Positions 1 to 6,104 of a DNA stretch of 9,476 nt are shown here, one piece after another; the first letter of the stretch is position 1, and the number at the start of each line of letters is the position of its first letter. The notes under the pieces were generated by a model. The model did no database searches, was not told the DNA's origin, and saw only the letters and a list, made by a program, of their open reading frames with translations. Both the position numbers and the translations under genes were made by a program. Source of the DNA: Pseudomonadota bacterium (GTDB lineage Bacteria; Pseudomonadota; Gammaproteobacteria; Acidithiobacillales; Acidithiobacillaceae); NCBI GenBank assembly GCA_021818125.1, contig JAKAFG010000065.1, positions 1 to 9,476 of the forward strand, read 5' to 3'.

Positions 1-1069
1 GACTGCCGAACAGCGCCGACGCGCCAGCACCGATGCGATCTTCCACTCCCTCCATATTGCCACCACCGGCGAGGCTGGCCATATTGGCTTGCGTGGCCCC
101 CAGATGGGTCAGCAGCGGGTTACCCAATAGCTCAAAATGTTCACTGACCACGGTTAAAGGAACAAAAAGTACGAGCGTGGCGATCATGATGGCCCAGGCT
201 GTGCGTTTGGCCTTCACCATGTGCCCGAACATGAACACCAGGGCAGAGGGAATCAGGATCATGGCCACCATTTCCAGGAAATTGGTGAAGCCCGTGGGAT
301 TTTCGAAAGGGTGCGCATCGTTCATGTCGAAGAACCCGCCCCCATTGTTACCCAGCATCATGATGGCCTCTTGAGAGGCTACCGGTCCCACATGAATCAT
401 CTGATGAAGAATAGTCTTGCCGCCGGACACAAATGGAGCGATGAGGTCAGCGCGCACTACCCCTGTCAACGTTTGTACCACGCCCTGTTCCATAAGAATC
501 AGCGCAAAGAGCGCGGACAGGGGGAGCAGTACGTAGAGAACGGTGCGCGTCATGTCGACCCAGAAATTTCCGAGATTCTTGGTTTTATGACGGGCGAGAG
601 CGCGAATGATGGGCAGGACGATAGTGATGCCCGTCGCCGCCGAGAGGAAATTCTGCACGGTCAGGCCCAGCATCTGCGAGAGATAACTCATGGTCGAGCC
701 GCCGGAGTAATCCTGCCAATTGGTATTGGTGATAAAACTGACTGCGGTATTGAATGCGGAAGCACTTGGGACGCCGCCGAAGTGTAAAGGATTCAGGGGC
801 AGCGCGCCTTGCGCCAACAACAAGGCATAGAGAAAAACGCCACCGATCAGGTTAAAGATCAACAGGGCGATGGCGTAGCGCTTCCAATCCATTTCCTCGC
901 TCGCCGAAACGCCGATGACGCGGTACAGTCCCCGCTCCACGGGACTCATCAGGCGTGTCGCCCAAAACCTCTCGCCGGCATAAACGCGATGCATGTAGCG
1001 ACCCAGAGGCAAGGCCAGCAGAATGGTCAACAACAGAACCGCGGCGGTCAGCATGATGGTGAATATCAT
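1..1069 (-). CDS. kdpA: Potassium-transporting ATPase subunit KdpA, copy 1 (partial, C-terminus off the window)
   Basis: This encodes the first 356 residues of KdpA, the K+-binding, channel-like membrane subunit of the KdpFABC P-type ATPase. The frame is open from ATG at 1069 to the window edge. Visible landmarks are the hydrophobic N-terminal helix, the first pore motif ITNTNWQDYSGG, the second pore motif LGNNGGGFFDMNDAHPFENP with an intact GGG, and GNMEGVEDR before the third pore. All match the family. E. coli KdpA is about 557 residues, so roughly 200 residues lie outside. The start overlaps the stop of the upstream kdpF-like gene by ATGA, so the two are translationally coupled. The gene is paralogous to kdpA2 at 1455-3206 but has the canonical filter. 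kdpB and kdpC may follow beyond position 1, which cannot be seen. Family assignment is secure. Confidence 0.95.
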   Translation of the reverse strand, partial: MIFTIMLTAAVLLLTILLALPLGRYMHRVYAGERFWATRLMSPVERGLYRVIGVSASEEMDWKRYAIALLIFNLIGGVFLYALLLAQGALPLNPLHFGGVPSASAFNTAVSFITNTNWQDYSGGSTMSYLSQMLGLTVQNFLSAATGITIVLPIIRALARHKTKNLGNFWVDMTRTVLYVLLPLSALFALILMEQGVVQTLTGVVRADLIAPFVSGGKTILHQMIHVGPVASQEAIMMLGNNGGGFFDMNDAHPFENPTGFTNFLEMVAMILIPSALVFMFGHMVKAKRTAWAIMIATLVLFVPLTVVSEHFELLGNPLLTHLGATQANMASLAGGGNMEGVEDRIGAGASALFGS

Positions 1070-1158
1070 AGGAATCGTTCCGGATTAATCAGAAATACCA
1101 AAAGATAGATGAAGAGCATTGCCCCCAAACCGAGGCCTATCCATGCAAAAGCGTTCAT
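1066..1158 (-). CDS. kdpF: KdpF-like small subunit, copy 1
   Basis: A 30-residue single-helix membrane peptide, starting MNAFAWIGLGLG and ending FLINPERFL. The pattern of one hydrophobic helix followed by a short P-E-R/K-F tail is that of KdpF, the small lipid-like stabilising subunit of the KdpFABC complex. It lies between a second tiny gene and kdpA1, overlapping both by ATGA (start shared with the upstream stop, stop shared with the kdpA start). A GAGG-like ribosome site lies about 9 bases before the ATG, inside the upstream gene. It is too short for ordinary gene finders but is well supported by position, sequence and coupling. Confidence 0.85.
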   Translation of the reverse strand: MNAFAWIGLGLGAMLFIYLLVFLINPERFL

Positions 1159-1247
1159 CTTATGTTCCTCAGACGATCCAACATCTCAACAACCCCTAGG
1201 GATGCCAAGAAAAAAACAACTATAATCAATAAGTAAACAAATTCCAT
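1155..1247 (-). CDS. Tiny membrane peptide leading the kdpFA operon, copy 1
   Basis: A 30-residue peptide beginning MEFVYLLIIVVFFLASLG and ending VVEMLDRLRNIR: one hydrophobic helix followed by a short basic tail with an L-D-R-L core. It has the strongest ribosome site of the cluster (AAGGAGG, 6 bases before the ATG), so it is probably translated. Its stop overlaps the kdpF start by ATGA. I recall small unnamed membrane peptides of this kind ahead of kdpF in other proteobacteria, often ending in a C-D-R-L-like tail, but I know of no assigned function. A role as an extra small Kdp subunit or as a translational lead peptide is inference. A frameshifted counterpart precedes the second kdp set. 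Confidence 0.7.
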   Translation of the reverse strand: MEFVYLLIIVVFFLASLGVVEMLDRLRNIR

Positions 1248-1291
1248 GCCAACCTCCTTCGCGAGCGCAGGCCCACACCCCGCACACCATC

Positions 1292-1319
1292 ATAATGTAG
1301 CCGTGTGCAACACTAGCAA
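1292..1319 (-). promoter_or_regulatory. Candidate sigma-70-type promoter for kdp set 1
   Basis: On the minus strand TTGCTA (1319-1314) is followed after 16 bases by CATTAT (1297-1292), about 45 bases before the first small gene. The -35 element lies 9 bases from the edge of the 11-bp TTTATA array, the usual place for an OmpR-family activator. TTGCTA is conserved at the same distance in the second set, but its -10 is not. The -10 match is moderate (4 of 6). Confidence 0.45.
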
Positions 1320-1328
1320 GCATCCATC

Positions 1329-1367
1329 TATAAATTCCATATAAAACCTATATAAAACGTATATAAA
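1329..1367 (-). promoter_or_regulatory. Four-copy 11-bp direct-repeat operator (probable KdpE/OmpR-family site), set 1
   Basis: Read on the minus strand, TTTATA occurs four times, at 1367-1362, 1356-1351, 1345-1340 and 1334-1329, each separated by exactly 5 bases. The 11-bp period places all copies on nearly the same face of the helix, as in tandem sites for OmpR/PhoB-family response regulators. The known E. coli KdpE site also starts with TTTATA. The array sits just upstream of the candidate -35 of the kdp set. The periodic elements are seen directly. KdpE as the binder is inference, since no kdpDE gene is in the window. Confidence 0.7.
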
Positions 1368-1411
1368 TTCGTGATTGTTCAGCCCAATGCTGGATTCACC
1401 GCACCGACGCT

Positions 1412-1436
1412 CCCCGCTGCGGAGCACACAGCGGGG
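1412..1436 (-). terminator. GC-rich hairpin after kdpA2, possible terminator
   Basis: CCCCGCTG (1412-1419) and CAGCGGGG (1429-1436) form a perfect 8-bp stem with a 9-base loop, about 20 bases past the kdpA2 stop. It may end the kdpA2 transcript or stabilise its 3' end. There is no T-run after it on the minus strand, so intrinsic termination is uncertain. Confidence 0.45.
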
Positions 1437-1454
1437 GTGGATCCATATGATTCC

Positions 1455-3206
1455 TCAATGAGCCAGCGTGTTGAGGGGTGCCAGTTGTTCTGCAATCGGT
1501 CCCAGCGCCAGTGCCGGAAAGAAATTGAGCGCGCCGAGCAGAATGACAACACCTACCAGCAGACCGATGAAGATTGGGGTATGGGTCGTCAAGGTGCCGG
1601 CGCCAACGGGGATCGTCTTTTTGCCCGCCAGCGAACCCGCCAGTGCCAGCAGCGCCAGATAGGGCCAATAGCGGCCGAAGAGCATGACGATCCCGGTGAT
1701 GATGTTGTAAAAGGTCGTATCACTGCTCAATCCACCAAAGGCGCTGCCATTATTGTTGGCGGGACTGGTAATGGCATAGAGGATCTCGCTGAAACCATGC
1801 GTCCCCGGATTAAAGGCCCCGGCCCGTCCGGCGCTCGTACTCACGGCGATCGCCGTACCAATCAAAACCAGTAATGGCATGATGAGGATGGCCAGTGAGG
1901 CCATTTTAATCTCAAAGGACTCAATCTTTTTACCGAGAAACTCTGGCGTACGTCCCACCAGGAGGCCACCCAGAAATACCGTGAAGATCGCAAAAGCGAG
2001 CATGGTTGCTAATCCCGTACCCACACCGCCGATCACGCACTCTCCCAGATCCATAAAGAAGAGATTGACACCACCGGACAGGGGCATAAGCGAATCATAA
2101 GCGCAATCCGCAAGACCGGATGACGTGGTGGTGGCGAGGCTTGAAAACAGGTCTGAAGCCGCCACACCAAAGCGATCCTCAACCCCTTCCATATTGCCGC
2201 CACCGGCCAGCACAGCGGTATGCGCCTGCGTGACATGGAGTGTATTGAATAGTGGGTTGCCCGCGAGGTCGACATGTTCGCTCAAAAGAGCCAAGGGCAC
2301 AAAAATCACCAACATGGCGATTAATAGCGCCCAAGCAGTGCCTTTAGCCTTGGCCATGTGACCAAACATAAACACGATAGCAATCGGGATCAGTATCATA
2401 CCAATCATATACAAAAAATTAGTCAGCGCGGTTGGGTTTTCAAACGGATGGGCGAAACTCGCATCGAAAAACCCTTCACCGTTATTACACAGCACTGCGA
2501 TGGATGCTTGCGAGGCCACCGGTCCCATCGCGATCATCTGTTGAGTGATTTGTTTCCCCCCGCTTTGGAAGGGTGCAATCAAATGGACCTGCACATAAGG
2601 CCCAAAGGTCTGGATAACGCCCTGCTGAATGAAAATTAGCGCCAGTATGATTGACATGGGGATCAGAACGTAGAGGATAATGCGCGTAATATCGACCCAG
2701 AAATTACCCAAAAGGTGCGTGTTTTTTCGCACTACGCCACGAATAATGGCCAGAACGATAGCAATACCGCTTGCTCCACCGATAAAATTCAGATCTGTAT
2801 AGGGCAGCATCTGCGACAGATAACTCAGCGTCGTTTCACCACCATAATCTTGCCAGTTGGTGGTGGTTATCGCAGCAATGGCGGAATTGAAAGCCGTGCC
2901 AATGGACGTTCCAGGTAGATGCTGTGGATTCAGCGGCAAGGCGCCTTGTGCTTGAAAAATAAAATACATAAACAAAACGCCGAGAATATTGAAAAGCAAT
3001 AGGGACAGGGAATAGCGTTTCCATCCCATTTCATCGTCGACAGGTACTCCGGTCAGACGATATATTCTTTTTTCCAGCGGTCCCAGGAAACGGGTGGCCC
3101 AGAATCGATGACCTTCAACAACACGATACATATAGTGGCCCAACGGCAATGCCAGAAAAACTGACAATGCCAGAACTGCAACAAGGAGAATGATTGCAGA
3201 AGTCAT
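1455..3206 (-). CDS. kdpA: Potassium-transporting ATPase subunit KdpA, copy 2 (complete, altered pore loop)
   Basis: A full-length 583-residue KdpA, the K+-translocating membrane subunit of Kdp. It has many hydrophobic segments and all four pore regions: ITTTNWQDY (113-121), NNGEGFF (241-247), TTTSSG (359-364) and NNNGSAF (484-490). HPFENP, GGVGTG, GRTPEFLGKK and GFSEILYA are also typical. The start is ATG at 3206, with GGAG about 9 bases before it and an ATGA overlap with the kdpF-like gene. Oddities: the second pore loop has Glu244 where KdpA1 and E. coli have the middle Gly of GGG, and the first loop has Thr115 where KdpA1 has Asn. No kdpB or kdpC follows; the next gene is the lead peptide of set 1. 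It may share KdpB/KdpC from set 1, or be a diverged or regulatory paralogue. Family certain, function of this copy open. Confidence 0.93.
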   Translation of the reverse strand: MTSAIILLVAVLALSVFLALPLGHYMYRVVEGHRFWATRFLGPLEKRIYRLTGVPVDDEMGWKRYSLSLLLFNILGVLFMYFIFQAQGALPLNPQHLPGTSIGTAFNSAIAAITTTNWQDYGGETTLSYLSQMLPYTDLNFIGGASGIAIVLAIIRGVVRKNTHLLGNFWVDITRIILYVLIPMSIILALIFIQQGVIQTFGPYVQVHLIAPFQSGGKQITQQMIAMGPVASQASIAVLCNNGEGFFDASFAHPFENPTALTNFLYMIGMILIPIAIVFMFGHMAKAKGTAWALLIAMLVIFVPLALLSEHVDLAGNPLFNTLHVTQAHTAVLAGGGNMEGVEDRFGVAASDLFSSLATTTSSGLADCAYDSLMPLSGGVNLFFMDLGECVIGGVGTGLATMLAFAIFTVFLGGLLVGRTPEFLGKKIESFEIKMASLAILIMPLLVLIGTAIAVSTSAGRAGAFNPGTHGFSEILYAITSPANNNGSAFGGLSSDTTFYNIITGIVMLFGRYWPYLALLALAGSLAGKKTIPVGAGTLTTHTPIFIGLLVGVVILLGALNFFPALALGPIAEQLAPLNTLAH

Positions 3207-3304
3207 AAGGATTGCTCCGCTTTGGGTGGGAACGACAAGAACGACAGCAAGTAAAAGAACAGGATGACGCGCAATCTCAGACCAACCCAGCCGAAGGCGG
3301 TCAT
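3203..3304 (-). CDS. kdpF: KdpF-like small subunit, copy 2 (diverged)
   Basis: A 33-residue peptide beginning MTAFGWVGLRLRVILFFYLL. It aligns with copy 1 (MNAFAWIGLGLGAMLFIYLL) through the whole helix, but carries two Arg in the helix start and a different tail, ending PPKAEQSL instead of INPERFL. GAGGAGG stands 5 bases before the ATG. Its stop overlaps the kdpA2 start by ATGA. Homology to copy 1 and position make a KdpF-type peptide likely. The charged substitutions and altered tail suggest relaxed selection or a specialised partner for KdpA2. Confidence 0.7.
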   Translation of the reverse strand: MTAFGWVGLRLRVILFFYLLSFLSFPPKAEQSL

Positions 3305-3383
3305 TTGTGCCTCCTCATTCGTCCCAGCATCTCGGCGCCTCCATAAAACCAAAAACTACCACAAAAATAAGCTGATAGATCAC
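3301..3383 (-). pseudogene. Frameshifted tiny membrane-peptide gene, copy 2
   Basis: This is the counterpart of the lead peptide of set 1. From GTG at 3383 the frame gives a hydrophobic run, (M)IYQLIFVVVFGF, then ends early at TGA 3317-3315. In another frame the DNA continues GAEMLGRMRRHK and stops at 3301, overlapping the kdpF-copy-2 start by ATGA, just as VVEMLDRLRNIR does in copy 1. A single indel between the two halves, near 3335-3350, explains this. The GTG start is weak and lacks a clear ribosome site, so the true start is uncertain. Homology rests on the matching tail and the conserved overlap. Confidence 0.55.
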
Positions 3384-3540
3384 TGCGTGCTTAAAGGCAC
3401 TATAACTAATATATCGGATACCATAACTACCCACCACATCTAGTCTGGTATGGTTGGGCGCTAACCGGATAAGCACGGATCACTGTTCATCAGTAAGGAT
3501 TCTATCTTCCGGTGAATCGTTGCCCGCCACATACACGAAG

Positions 3541-3596
3541 ACTAGCAAGGTTCCATCTATAAATTCCATATAAAATACATATAATTTGTCTATAAA
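3541..3596 (-). promoter_or_regulatory. Four-copy 11-bp direct-repeat operator, set 2, with conserved -35
   Basis: On the minus strand TTTATA, ATTATA, TTTATA and TTTATA lie at 3596-3591, 3585-3580, 3574-3569 and 3563-3558, again with a strict 11-bp period. TTGCTA (3548-3543) follows at the same 9-base distance as in set 1. The block 3541-3575 matches 1312-1346 at 33 of 35 positions. No good -10 stands at the right distance from TTGCTA here, so promoter activity is less clear than for set 1. A KdpE-like regulator is the likely binder (inference). The 3384-3540 stretch between this array and the first small gene holds nothing else I recognise. Confidence 0.65.
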
Positions 3597-3623
3597 TTTG
3601 GATCGACAGAGTGCCTGTCCCGC

Positions 3624-3834
3624 ATGAAACGGCCCCGAGCGCCAGTCCATCACCGCCTACCTGTGGGGCGAACTGGCTGTGCTGACCTGCCCCTGCCACC
3701 TCTTCATTGCCGTCGTGCTGGCAGGTACGACGCCGGCACGTTCCTCGGTGAGCATTTGGGTTATCGCGGCGCTCGGTTTGACCGACTTGTTCCTTCTGTC
3801 GCTGTCGCTGGCGTTGCGGGCATCAGGCCCTTGA
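3624..3834 (+). pseudogene. merE: MerE-like mercury transporter remnant, upstream copy
   Basis: MerE is a small inner-membrane mercury(II)/methylmercury transporter of about 78 residues with a CPC motif. Here the frame ending at TGA 3832-3834 gives ITAYLWGELAVLTCPCH, then LAGTT and WVIAALGLTDLFLLSLS, clearly MerE. The ATG at 3624 is out of frame: one extra A in ATGAAAC separates it from N-G-P-E-R, which matches the MerE start M-N-x-P-E-R. Between 3731 and 3756 a lost base and a gained base swap AGTFLGEH into another frame, so the read protein has ARSSVSIW there. With these indels the gene is probably non-functional. Its stop codon overlaps the -35 of the mer promoter that follows. Confidence 0.75.
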
Positions 3835-3861
3835 CTCCGTACCCTGGTACGGCAGTAAGTT
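3831..3861 (+). promoter_or_regulatory. MerR-controlled mer promoter and operator
   Basis: The -35 TTGACT (3831-3836) and -10 TAAGTT (3856-3861) are separated by a 19-base spacer containing the perfect dyad CCGTACC-ct-GGTACGG (3837-3843 and 3846-3852). The overlong 19-bp spacer with a dyad between the hexamers is the hallmark of MerR-type promoters: MerR bound with Hg(II) untwists the spacer to activate. It is about 70 bases upstream of merC. No merR gene is in the window, so control must come from a regulator encoded elsewhere. Confidence 0.92.
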
Positions 3862-3915
3862 GGGCCTACCCAACCCCTATAATAAGCTTATATCGTGATG
3901 ACATAGCGTGATGAC
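3859..3915 (+). repeat. Cluster of short symmetries in the merC leader
   Basis: Right behind the mer -10 are GTTGGG-CCTA-CCCAAC (3859-3874, 6-bp arms), the 10-bp palindrome ATAAGCTTAT (3882-3891), and a 9-bp direct repeat CGTGATGAC at 3894-3902 and 3907-3915. The last copy ends just before the merC ribosome site. The repeats may be a small duplication or leader structure; no function is known to me. Confidence 0.5.
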
Positions 3916-3930
3916 CAGGAGGATCTGTCC

Positions 3931-4365
3931 ATGTCAGCCATAACCCGCATCATCGACAAAATTGGCATAGTCGGTACCATCGTCGGTAGTTTCAGTTGCG
4001 CCATGTGTTTCCCCGCAGCAGCGAGCCTCGGCGCTGCAATCGGATTGGGCTTTCTCAGCCAGTGGGAAGGCCTGTTCGTGCAGTGGCTGATTCCGATTTT
4101 CGCCAGCGTGGCATTATTGGCGACCTTGGCGGGCTGGTTCTCGCACCGCCAATGGCAACGCACGCTGCTGGGCTCGATCGGTCCGGTGCTAGCGCTTGTC
4201 GGGGTGTTTGGGTTAACGCATCACTTTCTGGACAAGGACCTGGCGCGCGTAATTTTTTATACCGGATTGGTGGTGATGTTCCTTGTCTCCATCTGGGACA
4301 TGGTCAATCCGGCGAACCGCCGCTGCGCGACCGACGGCTGCGAAACGCCCGCCCCGCGTAGCTGA
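3931..4365 (+). CDS. merC: Mercury transport protein MerC
   Basis: MerC is an inner-membrane Hg(II) uptake protein. The 144-residue product has the family signature SFSCAMCFP with Cys23 and Cys26 in the first membrane segment, four hydrophobic segments (about 12-32, 45-68, 78-96, 104-122), and a cytoplasmic tail with Cys132 and Cys137 in RRCATDGCE. Length and cysteine pattern match MerC. The ATG at 3931 has AGGAGG 8 bases upstream. It is the first gene after the MerR-type promoter; merA follows after 25 bases, so the two form an operon. merT and merP are absent, as in the merC-merA arrangement known from Acidithiobacillus ferrooxidans. The frame is intact. Confidence 0.95.
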   Translation: MSAITRIIDKIGIVGTIVGSFSCAMCFPAAASLGAAIGLGFLSQWEGLFVQWLIPIFASVALLATLAGWFSHRQWQRTLLGSIGPVLALVGVFGLTHHFLDKDLARVIFYTGLVVMFLVSIWDMVNPANRRCATDGCETPAPRS

Positions 4366-4390
4366 GCACATAGACACTTTGGAGGATATT

Positions 4391-6036
4391 ATGACCGAGA
4401 ACGCGCCCACCGAACTCGCTATCACTGGCATGACCTGCGACGGTTGCGCCGCGCATGTGCGCAAAGCACTCGAAGGCGTGCCCGGCGTACGCGAGGCGCA
4501 GGTGTCCTACCCGGATGCCACGGCCCGGGTCGTGCTGGAGGGCGAGGTGCCGATGCAGCGGCTAATCAAGGCGGTGGTTGCAAGTGGCTATGGTGTGCAT
4601 CCACGGAGCGACGGTGCCTCCTCCACAAACGATGGACAGGAGCTACACATCGCTGTGATCGGCAGCGGCGGAGCGGCGATGGCGTGCGCATTGAAGGCTG
4701 TCGAGCGGGGCGCGCGCGTGACGCTGATCGAACGCAGCACCATCGGCGGCACCTGCGTGAACATCGGTTGCGTGCCGTCCAAGATCATGATCCGCGCCGC
4801 CCATATCGCCCACCTGCGCCGGGAAAGCCCATTCGATGACGGCATCCAGGCGGTCGCGCCGACCATCCAGCGCACAGCGCTGCTGGCCCAACAGCAGGCC
4901 CGTGTCGATGAACTGCGTCACGCCAAGTACGAAGGCATCCTGGACGGCAACCCGGCCATCACCGTTCTGCGCGGTGAAGCGCGTTTCAAGGACAGCCGGA
5001 GTGTTGTCGTCCATTTGAACGATGGTGGCGAGCGCGTCGTAATGTTCGACCGCTGCCTGGTTGCCACGGGCGCCAGTCCGGCCGTGCCGCCGATTCCCGG
5101 CTTGAAAGACACTCCTTATTGGACCTCCACCGAAGCGCTGGTCAGCGAATCGATCCCCGAGCGTCTGGCCGTGATCGGCTCGTCGGTGGTGGCGCTGGAA
5201 CTGGCGCAAGCCTTCGCCCGGCTCGGCAGCCATGTGACGATCCTGGCGCGCGGCACCTTGTTCCTCCGGGAAGACCCGGCCATCGGTGAGGCCATCACGG
5301 CGGCGTTTCGCGCCGAAGGCATCGAGGTGCTGGAGCACACCCAGGCCAGCCAGGTCGCTTATGCGGATGGCGAATTTGTGCTAGCCACCGGGCACGGCGA
5401 ACTGCGCGCCGATAAGCTGCTGGTCGCCACTGGTCGCGCACCGAACACACGCCGCCTGAATCTGGAAGCGGCGGGCGTGGCCATCAATGCGCAAGGGGCC
5501 ATCGTCATCGACCAGGGTATGCGCACGAGCAGTCCGGACATCTACTCGGCCGGCGACTGTACCGATCAGCCGCAGTTCGTCTATGTGGCGGCAGCGGCCG
5601 GCACCCGCGCCGCGATTAACATGACCGGCGGTGACGTGGCGCTGGACCTGACCGCGATGCCGGCCGTGGTGTTCACCGATCCGCAAGTGGCCACCGTCGG
5701 CTACACAGCGAGGCGGAAGCGCACCACGAGGGTATCGAAACCGACGGCCGATTGCTCACGCTAGACAACGTGCCGAGGGCGCTTGCCAACTTCGACACGC
5801 GCGGTTTCATCAAGCTGGTAGCCGAAGTGGGCAGCGGGCGCTTGATCGGCGTGCAGGCGGTGGCGCCGGAAGCGGGCGAACTGATCCAGACGGCGGTACT
5901 GGCGATTCGCAACCGCATGACGGTGCAGGAACTGGCCGATCAGTTGTTCCCCTACCTGACGATGGTCGAGGGTCTGAAGCTCGCTGCGCAGACATTCAAC
6001 AAGGATGTGAAGCAGTTGTCCTGCTGCGCGGGTTGA
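4391..6036 (+). pseudogene. merA: Mercuric reductase MerA, interrupted by a frameshift
   Basis: MerA is the cytosolic FAD/NADPH enzyme that reduces Hg(II) to Hg(0). The start is ATG 4391 after GGAGG (4381-4385). Seen in order: an N-terminal heavy-metal domain GMTCDGCAAHV (Cys16, Cys19), FAD motif VIGSGGAAMACA near 89-100, redox pair GGTCVNIGCVPSK (Cys122, Cys127), a second nucleotide motif VIGSSVVALELA, and SAGDCTD. After GYT the frame reads into a TAG at 5762-5764 (457 residues). The remaining family sequence, from AEAHHEGIETDGR to KDVKQLSCCAG, continues in another frame to TGA 6034-6036. An extra AC/CA dinucleotide near 5703-5707 accounts for this; without it the protein would be 547 residues with the vicinal Cys pair at 544-545. 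The truncated product would lack the dimer interface and Hg-binding Cys pair. A sequence error is possible. Confidence 0.93.
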
Positions 6037-6104
6037 GATGGATTGATAAAGAAACCGGCATTCGGCACAGACTTTCAAATGAAAGGCCATGGAGATCATG
6101 CCAA

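Noticed and set aside
33..1108. Plus-strand open frames across kdpA1
   Set aside because: They lie antisense to kdpA1, whose pore motifs are unmistakable.
1329..1367. CRISPR or minisatellite array
   Set aside because: The units are only 11 bp with no spacers, and the location and TTTATA core fit a regulator binding site.
3878..3883. TATAAT as the -10 of a second merC promoter
   Set aside because: No -35-like hexamer stands 16-18 bases upstream, and the MerR-type promoter just before it explains expression.
3624..3911. Open frame from ATG 3624 as a new 95-residue protein
   Set aside because: Only its AGTFLGEH piece matches a family (MerE), and that family runs in the other frame on both sides; it is better explained as merE damaged by indels.
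4643..5338. Minus-strand open frame of 231 codons opposite merA
   Set aside because: Antisense to strongly conserved MerA sequence and without any family features.
5690..5764. Programmed ribosomal frameshifting in merA
   Set aside because: No slippery heptamer or following pseudoknot is apparent, and MerA is not known to use recoding; an insertion or sequence error is simpler.
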